From Pseudomonadota bacterium (lineage in GTDB: Bacteria; Pseudomonadota; Alphaproteobacteria; Sphingomonadales; Sphingomonadaceae), in assembly GCA_020160755.1 (NCBI GenBank), contig JAIUPN010000019.1, positions 1 to 48,317 of the forward strand: DNA of 48,317 bases, read 5' to 3'. The notes beneath the pieces are model-generated. The model was given only the letters and a program-made list of their open reading frames with translations. It did no database searches and was not told where the DNA came from. How positions within the stretch are numbered: the stretch's first letter is position 1; every line of letters starts with the position of its first letter. Position numbers and translations under genes: made by a program. Positions 35,512 through 46,064 of the stretch are shown here, piece by piece.

Positions 35512-36813
35512 CTAGGGCTGGTTCGGCTTCAACGCCGACCAGCCCCACAGGACCAGCCAGCCGCAAAAACCGGCCATCAGGCCGTATGCGACCATCGGGT
35601 GCCAGTTATAGAGCAGCACGCCGACCGCAGGGGACACGATATAGGCCGACCCGTTGATCGACGCGGTCATGCCCGCGACGCTGCCCTGATCGCGGCGCGG
35701 CACCGACAGCGATGCACCGGCTGTAAAACCCGGACGGAACAGGCCGAAGCCGAGCGAGGCAAGCGCGAAACCGATCACGATGCCGTGAAAGTCGAAGGAA
35801 AGCCCCGTCATCACGGTGCCGATTCCGCCGAGACTCGCGCCGCTGAGTACTGCGGCGCGCGGCGACATTTTCATGAGCGGGATCAGTCCCCATTGCGAGA
35901 GCAAGGTCGCGAAGGCGCCCGCCATCAGTACGATTCCGGTCATCGCGGCGCCCTCGTCGGGGCGAAGGCGGAGGTGTAGCCGGTCGAGGATCAGGAAGCC
36001 GATCACGCCGAGCATCATCGCCTGCGCCTGCCCGCCGAACAGGCCTGCGAGCAGCCAGGGGCGCACGCGCGTATCGGTCCAGCGCAGGGCAGGGGCGTCG
36101 GGTGCTTGATCAAGAACCTGATCCTCGGCCTCCTCTGTGGCAGTCTGCGGCGAGCCGCCCGTGGTGGGGTAGGAAACGATCGCGCCGCGCGCTGCGAAGC
36201 GCGGCACGTCGTCGGGCAGGCGCCAGCGCAGCGCGATGAGCACCGCAAGCCCGATCAGCGCGAACACCAGCAACGGCCCGGCAAGACCCACGATCGGCAG
36301 GATGAAGAAGGGCGCGATCGCGGGGCCGATGACGGTGCCGAGCCCGAACGACGAGGATACGAGCGACAACGCCTGCGTGCGCTGGTCAGGGTCGGTGCGC
36401 GCGGCGACATAAGCCTGCACCGCGGGCGGCGCCGCCGAACCGAGCCCGCCATAGAGGCTGCGGAACAGCGCAAAGAGGATGAAGGTCGTCCCCGCCGCGA
36501 GCCAGCCCGCGAGGCCCGACCACAGGACGAGGCCGCACAGCGCCATCGACGACAGGAAGCCAACGACGCCGAGCGCCATCAGCGCCTTGCGCCCGCGCTT
36601 GTCCGACTGGCGCGCCCAGTGCGGCGCGGTGAGCACCCAGAGCAGCGCCGACCAGCTGAAGGCTAGGCTGACCCAGACGTCGGGAATGTGCAGTTTGGCG
36701 CCGATCGCGGGCAGGATCGACTGCATCGCGGTGTTGCCCGCGGCAGCGACCAGCATCACCGCAAAGAGCACCGCCATGCGATCAGAGGGGATGGAATGCG
36801 ATGTTGTCGCCAT
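35512..36813 (-). CDS. MFS transporter (multidrug-type)
   Basis: This 433-residue inner-membrane protein has twelve hydrophobic segments with a charged central loop ('RFAARGAIVSYPTTGGSPQTATEEAEDQVLD'). The loop between helices 2 and 3 has 'WARQSDKRGRKALMALG', the MFS motif A, and 'SLVSSSFGLGTVIGPAIAPFF' resembles the antiporter motif C. It is TetA/Bcr-like in layout, and the substrate is unknown. It is convergent with the CDC48-type gene (13-base gap) and divergent from the PmtA-like gene. Confidence 0.9.
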   Translation of the reverse strand: MATTSHSIPSDRMAVLFAVMLVAAAGNTAMQSILPAIGAKLHIPDVWVSLAFSWSALLWVLTAPHWARQSDKRGRKALMALGVVGFLSSMALCGLVLWSGLAGWLAAGTTFILFALFRSLYGGLGSAAPPAVQAYVAARTDPDQRTQALSLVSSSFGLGTVIGPAIAPFFILPIVGLAGPLLVFALIGLAVLIALRWRLPDDVPRFAARGAIVSYPTTGGSPQTATEEAEDQVLDQAPDAPALRWTDTRVRPWLLAGLFGGQAQAMMLGVIGFLILDRLHLRLRPDEGAAMTGIVLMAGAFATLLSQWGLIPLMKMSPRAAVLSGASLGGIGTVMTGLSFDFHGIVIGFALASLGFGLFRPGFTAGASLSVPRRDQGSVAGMTASINGSAYIVSPAVGVLLYNWHPMVAYGLMAGFCGWLVLWGWSALKPNQP

Positions 36814-36960
36814 GTTCGCCCCCTCCTTGATTTTGGTCGGTAATGCCGCCTCTCCCTACACGCGGGCGCCCCGCTGTCCAGAGTCAAGACAGACTCTTTC
36901 CTTGCGCCCCGGCGTCGATTTTGCCACGCCTTTGGCAACCGCAACAACGCGAAAGCCATC

Positions 36961-37599
36961 ATGACCAATCCGCGGGCGCAGGCCCAAGAAACAAAAGCTC
37001 CGCTGGCCCGCCGGGTTCGCGAGGGCCTTCAGCGCTTTTTCGGGCCGTGGGGCATGTTCGTGCGCGGCTTCATCAAGCATCCGGTCATGGTGGGATCGAT
37101 CGTGCCGTCGTCGCCGACGCTGATCCGCCACATGCTCCGTCCCGTCGATTGGAAGAACACGAAGCTGTTCGTCGAATATGGCCCGGGCGTCGGCACCTTC
37201 TGCCGTCCCGTGCTCGAACAGATGGCGGGCGACGCGATGCTGATCGCGATCGATACGAACGAGGATTTCATAGACTATCTGCGCAAGGATATTCGGGACA
37301 GCCGCTTCGTTGCGGTCCACGGATCGGCCGCCGATGTCGAGGAAATCGTCCGCGCGCACGGGTTCGAGCACGCCGATTATGTCCTTTCGGGCCTGCCTTT
37401 CTCGACGTTGCCGGCGGGCGTTGGCCCCGCGATCGCCGCTGCGACCCACCGCGTGTTGCGCCCCGGCGGCGCATTTCTCGTCTATCAGTTCCGCGCCCGC
37501 GCGCGCGATTTCCTCGCCGTGCACTTCAACCGCATCGACAATGCGTTCGAATGGGTGAACGTCCCGCCGTGCTTCCTGTTCTGGGGCTGGAAAGACTAG
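36961..37599 (+). CDS. PmtA-like class I SAM-dependent methyltransferase
   Basis: This 212-residue protein starts with an amphipathic N-terminal helix and 'FFGPWGMFVRGFIKHPVMVGSIVPSSPTLIRHML', a segment typical of the phospholipid N-methyltransferase PmtA group. The SAM-binding motif I 'VEYGPGVGTF' is at residues 71-80, followed by 'MLIAIDTNEDF', 'DYVLSGLPFSTLP' and 'GGAFLVYQF'. PmtA members methylate phosphatidylethanolamine at the membrane surface; a related substrate is likely but not proven. It converges on the phospholipase D-like gene, ending 4 bases from it, and both act on phospholipids. Confidence 0.85.
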   Translation: MTNPRAQAQETKAPLARRVREGLQRFFGPWGMFVRGFIKHPVMVGSIVPSSPTLIRHMLRPVDWKNTKLFVEYGPGVGTFCRPVLEQMAGDAMLIAIDTNEDFIDYLRKDIRDSRFVAVHGSAADVEEIVRAHGFEHADYVLSGLPFSTLPAGVGPAIAAATHRVLRPGGAFLVYQFRARARDFLAVHFNRIDNAFEWVNVPPCFLFWGWKD

Positions 37600-37602
37600 G
37601 AT

Positions 37603-38793
37603 CTAAACTTCCGGATCGGGATCGCCGAGCCCGAAGTTCAATTTTCGCGACACCGTATAATCGACGAAACCGACGACGAACCAGGCGAGCGTCCAGCGGA
37701 TGCGCGTCAGCCAGTTGCCGCGCGCCTTGTGCGAATCCGGGGTGACGATGTCGCAGTCGGGCTTCAGGCTGCCGAGGAAATTGCGCATCTTTTCGGCAAA
37801 GCCCGCGTCGGCGATGCGCACCATCATCTCGACGTTCACGAACAGGCTGCGCACGTCGAAATTCGCCGATCCGATATAGACGATATCGTCGATGACGATC
37901 AGTTTCATGTGCAGTCGGCACGGTTGATATTCCCAGACATCGGCGGTCTTGCGCAGCAGATAGCCATAGAGCAGCCGCGACGCACCGATCGTCGCAGGAT
38001 TGTCGGACTTGCCCGCCATCACGAATCGCGCCCGCCCGCGCCGCGCCACGCGGCCGAGCCGGCGGAGCAGGCCCTGACCGGGCGAAAAATAGGCCATCGC
38101 CATATCGAGCTGGCGCGCGTCGGCGAGATCGGCGCGCACCGCGCGCGCCCATGGCGACAGGCGCTGGGTCGGGCCACCGACGAGCCACGATACCGCCCCG
38201 CCGTCGACCGGCCATTCGCGGATCATCCGCCGCAGCATCAGCAGCTTGCCGTCGTCGTTGACCGCATAATCGTGGATTTCGTCGAACCAGCGCGCCGCGC
38301 GCGCCACGGTCGGTCCCTTGACGATCATCCCGATATCGAACCAGCAATCGCTACGCGGCGGGCTCAGATAATCGTCGGCGATGTTGAAGCCGCCGGTGAC
38401 CGCAACATGATCGTCGATCAGGATCAGTTTCTGATGGTTGCGGATCAGATAGGTTGACCGCCAGCGGCGCGAAAAAAAGGTGACACTGCCGCCCGCCGCA
38501 CGCAGCGGCGCGAAGAGGCTGTCGGGCGTATCGCCTGACCCGAAGCTGTCGATGACGGCGCGCACGCGGACGCCGCGTTTCGCCGCCGCCAGCAGCGCGT
38601 CGACGATGCGCGTTCCCGCCGCGTCGCCCTCGAAGATATACATGATGATGTCGATGCTGTGCGCCGCGCCGTTGATCAGGTCGAGCAGCCGTATCAGCCT
38701 TTCGCCGCCGTCGAAGATCAGTTCCAGCCGATGACCGGCGACATCTGCCGTCAGCCTTGGCGACAGGTCGACGGGGGCGCAGGCTGCGGTCAT
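37603..38793 (-). CDS. phospholipase D-like / cardiolipin synthase-type protein
   Basis: This 396-residue protein has two PLD catalytic motifs, 'HQKLILIDDHVAVTGGFN' (about residue 121) and 'HMKLIVIDDIVYIGSANFD' (about residue 292), each with HxK and a nearby D. Together they form one active site that moves phosphatidyl groups. The N-terminal half has 'AHSIDIIMYIFEGDAAGTRIVDALLAAAKRGVRVRAVIDSFGS'. No N-terminal membrane segments are seen, unlike ClsA; ClsB/ClsC-type enzymes are closer in layout. The ATG at 38793 is chosen over the longer frame to 38913, whose extra part looks like shadow. It lies back to back with rpoZ. Confidence 0.9.
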   Translation of the reverse strand: MTAACAPVDLSPRLTADVAGHRLELIFDGGERLIRLLDLINGAAHSIDIIMYIFEGDAAGTRIVDALLAAAKRGVRVRAVIDSFGSGDTPDSLFAPLRAAGGSVTFFSRRWRSTYLIRNHQKLILIDDHVAVTGGFNIADDYLSPPRSDCWFDIGMIVKGPTVARAARWFDEIHDYAVNDDGKLLMLRRMIREWPVDGGAVSWLVGGPTQRLSPWARAVRADLADARQLDMAMAYFSPGQGLLRRLGRVARRGRARFVMAGKSDNPATIGASRLLYGYLLRKTADVWEYQPCRLHMKLIVIDDIVYIGSANFDVRSLFVNVEMMVRIADAGFAEKMRNFLGSLKPDCDIVTPDSHKARGNWLTRIRWTLAWFVVGFVDYTVSRKLNFGLGDPDPEV

Positions 38794-38859
38794 CGCCCGC
38801 TCATAGGCTGGCGCCCGTGCGCGCCGCAAGGGGAGGGCGACGCGAAAGCGGCGCTTTGA

Positions 38860-38888
38860 TTGACATCGGCGCGCCGGGCTGCTAGCGC
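38860..38888 (+). promoter_or_regulatory. candidate rpoZ promoter
   Basis: A perfect -35 TTGACA (38860-38865), a 17-base spacer and a weak -10 TAGCGC (38883-38888) lie about 60 bases before rpoZ. Weak -10 elements are usual in G+C-rich alphaproteobacteria. This is a sequence match only. Confidence 0.45.
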
Positions 38889-38947
38889 GCAGCGCTTGCC
38901 GCCACGCCCCCAAAAAGGCTGGCCTCTCCTATATCTAAGGAAACAAT

Positions 38948-39292
38948 ATGGCCCGCGTTACCGTCGAGGATTGCGTCGACAAAGTTCCCAACCGTTTCGA
39001 CCTGGTTCTGCTGTCGGCGCACCGTGCCCGCGAAATCTCGGGTGGCTCGGAACTGACTGTCGACCGCGACCGCGACAAGAACCCCGTCGTCGCGCTTCGC
39101 GAGATCGCCGAACAGACCGTGCGTCCCAAGGATTTGCAGGAAACGCTCGTCGGCGCGATGCAGAAGGTCGTCGTCGACGATGACGATACGCCCGATGAAA
39201 TCAGCTCGATCAGCCGTTCGGCCGAAGCGCTTCGCCTGACGGCAGCGGCGCCGCCGCGCAGCCCCGCAGGCGGTGGCAGCGACTTCGAATAA
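38948..39292 (+). CDS. rpoZ: RNA polymerase omega subunit
   Basis: Omega helps RNA polymerase assemble by binding the beta' subunit. The 114-residue product begins 'MARVTVEDCVDKVPNRFDLVLLSAHRAREISGGSELTVDRDRDKNPVVALREIAE', an almost textbook RpoZ. It has the longer acidic C-terminal tail common in alphaproteobacteria ('VVDDDDTPDEIS...'). AAGGAAAC precedes the ATG. A terminator hairpin follows 27 bases after the stop. In most proteobacteria rpoZ is near spoT, but that neighbour is not seen here. Confidence 0.97.
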   Translation: MARVTVEDCVDKVPNRFDLVLLSAHRAREISGGSELTVDRDRDKNPVVALREIAEQTVRPKDLQETLVGAMQKVVVDDDDTPDEISSISRSAEALRLTAAAPPRSPAGGGSDFE

Positions 39293-39318
39293 GCGCTGTT
39301 TCGACGATATCACCAAGG

Positions 39319-39347
39319 GGGCCGCAGGAAACTGTGGCCCTTTTGTT
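39319..39347 (+). terminator. rho-independent terminator after rpoZ
   Basis: GGGCCGCAG, loop GAAA, CTGTGGCCC (one G-U pair) forms a 9-bp stem, followed by TTTTGTT. It overlaps the stop codon of the convergent DUF3800 gene at 39346 and may serve both. Confidence 0.9.
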
Positions 39348-39951
39348 ATGCGACGTGCGTCAGTTCGGCGATGCGGATCGCTTTCGACGCGAACATCGGA
39401 TCGAGAATGCGCTGGATACGATGCGCGCGCGGCGAACCGATCGTGACGTTGAACAGGCTGTTCGCGATGACATCGGCGATCTGGACGCCGTCGCTGCGGC
39501 GGCTGTCGGCGAGCGATGCGCGCCCCCATTGGCCGAGCCCGGCCTGAATCTCCTCACGCACATGCGCGAGAATCTTGGGGTCGTAGCGCCCGTCGTCGAT
39601 CACCACGTCGGTGCACACGCCGCCCGTTTCGGGAAGCCAGCGCCCGATTGCGAGGTTGAGCAGCGCGGCATAGAGCGCGAGGTCGCTCGGCAAGCTGCCG
39701 TCGGGATTATGCGCCAGCTTGTCGCGTGTCGCGACGGCAACCCACGCGCGTCCGCCGGCGCGGTCGAACAGTTCCAGCAGGTAGGCGCGCTCGACGAGGC
39801 TGATGCGACTGCCCTTCAATTCGCCGCGCAGCCCCGTGACGCTGCGAAAGCGCGCATGGATGTCCGCCGCTGCCTTCGGCGTCAACATCACGGCGGAAAA
39901 GGTCATCGCGCCCGCGTTGAGTCCGCCCGATTCATCGCAATAGATCGTCAT
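39346..39951 (-). CDS. DUF3800 domain-containing protein
   Basis: This 201-residue protein starts 'MTIYCDESGGLNAGAMTFSAVML' and contains 'ICDV'-like acidic positions ('VVIDDGRYD') and 'SDGVQIADVIANSLFN'. These are the DUF3800 features, predicted to form an RNase H-like fold with the 'DESG' aspartate/glutamate in a metal site. Some DUF3800 genes lie in phage-defence islands, but this one sits among housekeeping genes. No partner nuclease or ATPase is next to it, so a defence role is not claimed. Confidence 0.8.
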   Translation of the reverse strand: MTIYCDESGGLNAGAMTFSAVMLTPKAAADIHARFRSVTGLRGELKGSRISLVERAYLLELFDRAGGRAWVAVATRDKLAHNPDGSLPSDLALYAALLNLAIGRWLPETGGVCTDVVIDDGRYDPKILAHVREEIQAGLGQWGRASLADSRRSDGVQIADVIANSLFNVTIGSPRAHRIQRILDPMFASKAIRIAELTHVA

Positions 39952-39960
39952 TGCAGCGGG

Positions 39961-40446
39961 TTACCGCACGCGCCCGAAAAAGGCGACCGTGCGGCTCTGC
40001 CCCGGGGCGATCGCATCGGACCACAGCCAGCGGACATGCGTGACGTCGGCGGCCGTCGCGGGGCGCGGGGCCGTGTTTGCAGCCGGCACCGTCAGTGCGG
40101 CCAATGCGCCGAAATTCTTGCCGCCATCGGTCGAGACGCCGAAACCCGCGGTGTCAGCTGTGTCGTCGTAGACAAGGCCATCGGGGATCGGGTTGACGAG
40201 ATTGACGCCCGCGGCGGGAGCGCTGCCCTTGTTCGTGAAGGTGAGGGTCACACGAACACGGTCGCCGGGGACGACGACATCGGGGGTAACATAGGTCTTT
40301 CTGGCAGGCTGTCCTTCGACGGCGGGCGTCGACTTTTCGAGCTCGATCTTGCTCGTGAGCGCACCGGCTCCCTGCGCCGCGGCAGGCTGGGCGGCTGCGG
40401 CGAGAAGCGCCGCCAGTATCAGGGCATTCCGCATCTTGCCGATCAT
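39961..40446 (-). CDS. exported DUF11-like repeat-domain protein
   Basis: This 161-residue protein has a signal peptide ('MRNALILAALLAAAAQPAAAQ') and one immunoglobulin-like domain. The domain contains 'VVVPGDRVRVTLTFTNKGSAPAAGVNLVNPIPDGLVYDD' and 'ALTVPAANTAPRPATAADVTHVRWLW', the DUF11/'conserved repeat' pattern of cell-surface and secreted proteins. The start at 40446 has AAAGGAG upstream. It lies 9 bases before the DUF3800 gene on the same strand. The function is unknown; an adhesive or structural role is a guess. Confidence 0.82.
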   Translation of the reverse strand: MIGKMRNALILAALLAAAAQPAAAQGAGALTSKIELEKSTPAVEGQPARKTYVTPDVVVPGDRVRVTLTFTNKGSAPAAGVNLVNPIPDGLVYDDTADTAGFGVSTDGGKNFGALAALTVPAANTAPRPATAADVTHVRWLWSDAIAPGQSRTVAFFGRVR

Positions 40447-40483
40447 CGCCGTCTCCTTTGGTCCTGTTCGCACCTTTGGCGCA

Positions 40484-40870
40484 TCAGACCGGGCAGGGAT
40501 AGCGTTTCTTCATCAGCGCATCGAACGCCGAATAGACGCTGACCGACTTGCGTGCGGGGACGGGATAGCTGCGAAGATGGGCGAGCCATTGATCGGGGCT
40601 CAGGCTCCCCGATTCGGGCGGGCAACTCGTTGTCTTGCGGCCGGCGCGGCGTTCGGCATCGATACGCGCCTTGTAACGCTTGCCCGCGGCGACGACTTCG
40701 CCCTTGAGCTGGTTGCCCTGCGGGGTTGCGAGTGCGAGCGGACCCAACCGTTCGAGCGATGCCGCGCGCGCGAGGAATGCGGCGACGCTCATGTCGCCCG
40801 GCGCCATCGCGCACAGCAAGGGACCGGCGAGGAGGGCGGGCAAGAGGCGTGCATATGTCCGGTTGGTCAT
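40484..40870 (-). CDS. exported hypothetical protein (128 residues)
   Basis: The ATG at 40870 gives a protein with a signal peptide ('MTNRTYARLLPALLAGPLLCAMA'). The short mature helical domain contains 'SVAAFLARAASLERLGPLALATPQGNQLKGEVVAAGKRYKARIDAERRAG' and two cysteines, one in 'TTSCPP' and one in 'DALMKKRYPCP' at the end, which could form a disulfide in the periplasm. The terminal 'FDALMKKRYPCP' recalls Rap1a/Tai-like immunity proteins, but no toxin gene is near. A secreted sphingomonad-conserved protein of unknown role is the safe call. Confidence 0.7.
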   Translation of the reverse strand: MTNRTYARLLPALLAGPLLCAMAPGDMSVAAFLARAASLERLGPLALATPQGNQLKGEVVAAGKRYKARIDAERRAGRKTTSCPPESGSLSPDQWLAHLRSYPVPARKSVSVYSAFDALMKKRYPCPV

Positions 40871-40931
40871 ATGCCGCAACTTGCCTCTACCCAATGAATA
40901 GTCCCTGAATCGAAGGAGCTAGGCGCGAGGC

Positions 40932-42875
<1,944 letters not shown>

Positions 42876-42920
42876 TCGGAATCTTTCCTCAACGGCGCGG
42901 CAATGCGCTCCTATCCGCAC

Positions 42921-42948
42921 AAGATAGGATAATCGGGTTAAATGACAA
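42921..42948 (-). promoter_or_regulatory. candidate ftsH promoter
   Basis: On the minus strand TTGTCA (-35, 42943-42948), a 16-base spacer and TATCTT (-10, 42921-42926) lie between the tilS stop region and ftsH. It would give ftsH its own transcript apart from tilS. No sigma-32-type element was recognised. Confidence 0.55.
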
Positions 42949-42956
42949 TGAGGCAA

Positions 42957-43961
42957 TCAGCCCTTTTTAGGGACTTTCCGGCGCGGCGCCGCGGAAATAC
43001 GCCAAATCGTCCCTTCGAGACCGCGCACCGCGTCGATCAGCAGCGCCCCGACCATCGCGCGCCGCCCTTCGTGCATCGCGGCGATCACACCGTCGAGCGA
43101 GGCGCCGCGCAGCACAAGTTGCGGTGCGTTTGCGCGCAGCCGCTGTGCGACGATGCGGCGAAACATCTCGGGCGGATAGCCGTCGTCGCGGATGACCGCG
43201 ACGTCCGATGCGTCGGGCCAGGACGCGATCAGCCGCTCGACCGCCCAGTCGAGCGCCTCGTCCGCCTCGGCAAGCCATGCGGCGGAGCGCGCCGCCGCCA
43301 CGGGATCGAGCGCGGTTTGTGACCGGAGCGCATGGCGCAGCCGCGCGCGGTCGAAGCGATTGTCGCTGTTCGATGGATCGTCGACGAAGGGCAGGTCGTT
43401 GTCGAGCGCCAGATGGACGAGTTCGCTGCGCCGCCAGTGCAGCAGCGGGCGCAGGATGGCCCCGTTACGCGCGCGGATCGCGGCAAGCCCGCCGACGCCG
43501 CTGCTACGGTTGAGCCGCATGACGATCGTCTCGAGTTGATCGTCGGCGTGGTGCGCCGTCACGATATGTTTGAGCGCCTTGGCATCGCGCCATTGTTCGA
43601 GCAGGCGGTAGCGCTCGGTGCGCGCCGCCGCTTGCTGCGACCCCTTGATCGGAGTCGGCGGACGCAGCGTCGAGTGCGGAATATGCTCGCGTTCGCAAAA
43701 GCCCGCGACCATGCGCGCCTCGTCGTCCGAGCCCTTTCGCAGGCCATGGTCGACCGTCGCTGCCCAGACCTGTCCGGGCAACAAAGATGCCATCAGCCAG
43801 AGCAGCGCCATGCTGTCGGGCCCGCCCGAAACGGCGACACCATAATGTAGGCGGTGCCAGTCGGATCCGACGAGCGCGGCGAGATCGCCGGCAAGCCGGT
43901 CCGCGGCGTCGCGGTCAGCAACCTGCTTTTGTTTTTGCGGCGGCAGCATCGGTCCGGACAT
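42957..43961 (-). CDS. tilS: tRNA(Ile)-lysidine synthase
   Basis: TilS attaches lysine to C34 of the tRNA-Ile with anticodon CAU, so that it reads AUA codons. The roughly 334-residue product has the PP-loop 'YGVAVSGGPDSMALLWLMASLLPG' (SGGPDS near residue 47). It continues with 'VDHGLRKGSDDEARMV', 'VTAHHADDQLETIVMRLNRSSGVGGLAAI' and a C-terminal helical domain. The start at 43961 overlaps the end of cpoB by 47 bases and has AAGG upstream; an ATG at 43949 is an alternative. The gene order cpoB-tilS-ftsH matches that of many alphaproteobacteria. Confidence 0.95.
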   Translation of the reverse strand: MSGPMLPPQKQKQVADRDAADRLAGDLAALVGSDWHRLHYGVAVSGGPDSMALLWLMASLLPGQVWAATVDHGLRKGSDDEARMVAGFCEREHIPHSTLRPPTPIKGSQQAAARTERYRLLEQWRDAKALKHIVTAHHADDQLETIVMRLNRSSGVGGLAAIRARNGAILRPLLHWRRSELVHLALDNDLPFVDDPSNSDNRFDRARLRHALRSQTALDPVAAARSAAWLAEADEALDWAVERLIASWPDASDVAVIRDDGYPPEMFRRIVAQRLRANAPQLVLRGASLDGVIAAMHEGRRAMVGALLIDAVRGLEGTIWRISAAPRRKVPKKG

Positions 43962-44862
43962 CCTGCGGCGCCTTGTCGCCATAAACTTCGTCGAGTTCGC
44001 GGAACGCCTTGCAGGCGTCGGCCTTGCGGCCGAGCTTGTCGAGCGCGACACCCATATACATCAGGCTGTGCGGCGCGCGCGCGCCGCTCGGGCGATCCTT
44101 GTAATTATTATAGAAGGCGACGGCGGCGAGGCTGGGTTTGCCTTCGTCGAGATAGGCGCGGCCGAGGAGGTTCTGCGCAAAGCTCGCCTGGCTGCTCTTC
44201 GGCCATTTGGTGACGACCTGCTTCAGCTGGGCCTGCGCTTCGGGGTAAAGCTTGGCTTCCCACAAGCGGTAGCCATAGTCGTACGCGTCCTTGGTCTCGT
44301 TGCCGCTCGCCGGAACCTCGACCTTCTTGACGAGCGCGAGGCGCGCCGCGTCGGAGGTCGCGGGTTTTGCAGCGGGCGTCGTAGCGGGCTTCTTCACCGG
44401 GGTTGCGGCGACGGTGGTCGCGGCCGCGGGCGGCTTCACGACCGGCGCGAGGCTGGCTGGCGTTGCGGTCGGAGCGGCGACCGCAGCGGGATCGGCGAAG
44501 CGCTTGTCCATTTCGGCCTTGTACGCGGTAAACTGCTTTTCGAGTTCGCGGAGCTGGAAGGCATTTTGCTCGGTCTGGCCGGTGAGCGTCTGGAGCTGCG
44601 ATTCGAGCGCATCGACGCGCGCGGTCAGGTCGATCACCGGGGCGTTGGTGCGCGCGCGCTCGCCGGGTGTGTTGTCGGGCGCGATCTCGCCCTCGAAGAA
44701 GGTCGGGCTGCCGCCCGGGAACACCGAACGCTGGACCGCGCGCATTTCCTTTTCGAGCCGTTCCACGCGCTTGCCGATCGTGTTGTCCTGCGCCGCGGCG
44801 GGCATTGTCGCTGCGAGGGCCAGCGTTGCCGCTCCGAGGAAGGTAATCTGACGCATCATCAT
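43915..44862 (-). CDS. cpoB: cell division coordinator CpoB / YbgF (tol-pal system)
   Basis: CpoB (YbgF) is a periplasmic protein that links outer-membrane constriction by Tol-Pal to septal wall synthesis. The product of about 315 residues has a signal peptide ('RQITFLGAATLALAATMPAAAQ'), an N-terminal coiled coil ('IGKRVERLEKEMRAVQRSV', 'ALESQLQTLTGQTEQNAFQLRELEKQFTAYKAEMD'), an Ala/Pro/Thr-rich linker and a C-terminal TPR domain ('DAYDYGYRLWEAKLYPEAQAQLKQVVTKWPKSSQASFAQNLLGRAYLDEGK'). Three tandem ATGs (44862, 44859, 44856) are possible starts. It overlaps tilS. Confidence 0.92.
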   Translation of the reverse strand: MMMRQITFLGAATLALAATMPAAAQDNTIGKRVERLEKEMRAVQRSVFPGGSPTFFEGEIAPDNTPGERARTNAPVIDLTARVDALESQLQTLTGQTEQNAFQLRELEKQFTAYKAEMDKRFADPAAVAAPTATPASLAPVVKPPAAATTVAATPVKKPATTPAAKPATSDAARLALVKKVEVPASGNETKDAYDYGYRLWEAKLYPEAQAQLKQVVTKWPKSSQASFAQNLLGRAYLDEGKPSLAAVAFYNNYKDRPSGARAPHSLMYMGVALDKLGRKADACKAFRELDEVYGDKAPQDVRTDAAAAKTKAGC

Positions 44863-44976
44863 CTGCCGTAAGGTCCCCACAAATTAACCATTTTGCTGTC
44901 CATAACGCGGCAAAGCGCAGCAGCGCAAACCCATTTCGGTGCGCTGCCGCTCGAACCGGCCCGAATGATCGGCGTT

Positions 44977-45849
44977 TCAGCCCTTGGGCTGCGCCCGTGC
45001 CGCCGGTGTTGTCGCCGGTGCCGCAGCGCCGGTGCTTCCATTGCCTTCAGCGCGCGCGACAAGGTCGGCGGGCTTCAGCGAGACATTCTTGACCAGCGTG
45101 TCGGCGGCGCCGATCGCGCCGACGTCGCGGCCACCGACGGTGACCTTCAAGGCCTGCGGGATGCTCGTGCGCAATGTGAACTTCTCGATATAGTCCGGCG
45201 GCACCTGATAGGTTTCGCCGGCATCGAGCGTCCGCCAGTTTTCGGTCTTGCCTTGCGCGTCGTCGAAGCCGATCCAGACCTCCGACAAGCCCGTCAGCAC
45301 GACGGGTGCGTTCGCTGCGATGGCGGCCGCCCCGGCCTTTGTCGCGGGCGCCGCGGCGGCATCATTCTGCGGCGCCTCGGACGCATCGGCGTCGCGATTC
45401 TGTGCGGCGATCAGGGCTTCGTCGGGTTCGACCGAGAGGAAACGCCAGACGCCGTAAGCCGACGCCAGCAGCAAGGTGACGATGACCAGCGTCCAGGTCA
45501 GCCGCGCGGTGGGCAGGCGCGCCGGATCGGTCGGCTCATAGGCTTCGTAGAGCGGCCGCGAACCATAGGCGTCCTCTTCGAGCTCGCGGCGAACCGCAGC
45601 GCCGATCTCGGCCTCTGGAAGGTCGACGGCGCGGGCGTAGGCGCGCGCGAAACCGGTGACATAGGTCCGGCCGGGAAGCTCCGAAAAATCCGATTTTTCG
45701 ATCGCGGCCAGATGGCGCTGGGTGATGCGCGTGCGCGTCGCAACATCGGCAAGCGACAGCCCCGCGGCCTCCCGCGCCAGCCGAAGCCGATCGCCGGTGC
45801 GCGTGATCGCCAACTCGCCCTGTTCCGGGGCGACGTCCTCATCCGTCAT
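44977..45849 (-). CDS. rodZ: RodZ-like helix-turn-helix and DUF4115 membrane protein
   Basis: RodZ ties the MreB cytoskeleton to the wall-building machine. The 290-residue product has an N-terminal HTH_25 domain ('TGDRLRLAREAAGLSLADVATRTRITQRHLAAIEKSDFSELPGRTYVTGFARAYARA', residues 19-72). One membrane helix follows (about residues 117-138), then an alanine-rich linker and a DUF4115 domain with 'LSEVWIGFDDAQGKTENWRTLDAGETYQVP'. The order HTH, membrane helix, linker, DUF4115 is that of RodZ. It lies 114 bases before cpoB. Foreign-looking DNA begins within the 215 bases upstream of its start. Confidence 0.9.
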   Translation of the reverse strand: MTDEDVAPEQGELAITRTGDRLRLAREAAGLSLADVATRTRITQRHLAAIEKSDFSELPGRTYVTGFARAYARAVDLPEAEIGAAVRRELEEDAYGSRPLYEAYEPTDPARLPTARLTWTLVIVTLLLASAYGVWRFLSVEPDEALIAAQNRDADASEAPQNDAAAAPATKAGAAAIAANAPVVLTGLSEVWIGFDDAQGKTENWRTLDAGETYQVPPDYIEKFTLRTSIPQALKVTVGGRDVGAIGAADTLVKNVSLKPADLVARAEGNGSTGAAAPATTPAARAQPKG

Positions 45850-46064
45850 TGCTGTCTCCGTGCCGGCCGTTTGACCCAGATCGACCGTGTCACTCGTTCA
45901 TCGCATTGCCGGCGCGGGAAAGTCAAATGAAGTTCGGTAAACGGACGGTTTGAAAAGACGCGGATTTTGGAGTTGGGGAAACTGGTTCTGGATCGAACTG
46001 GACCCGCAGTGAGAGTTGCCCGAGCAGGCGCGCTGGCCAAATGGGCTCAGCCTCGCACGTCTGC

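Noticed and set aside
39346..39951. DUF3800 gene as part of an anti-phage system
   Set aside because: Its neighbours are rpoZ and exported hypothetical proteins, with no nuclease, ATPase or other defence partner.
40484..40870. Rap1a/Tai-type immunity protein
   Set aside because: The C-terminal 'KKRYPCP' is suggestive, but there is no effector gene nearby and overall similarity cannot be judged by eye.
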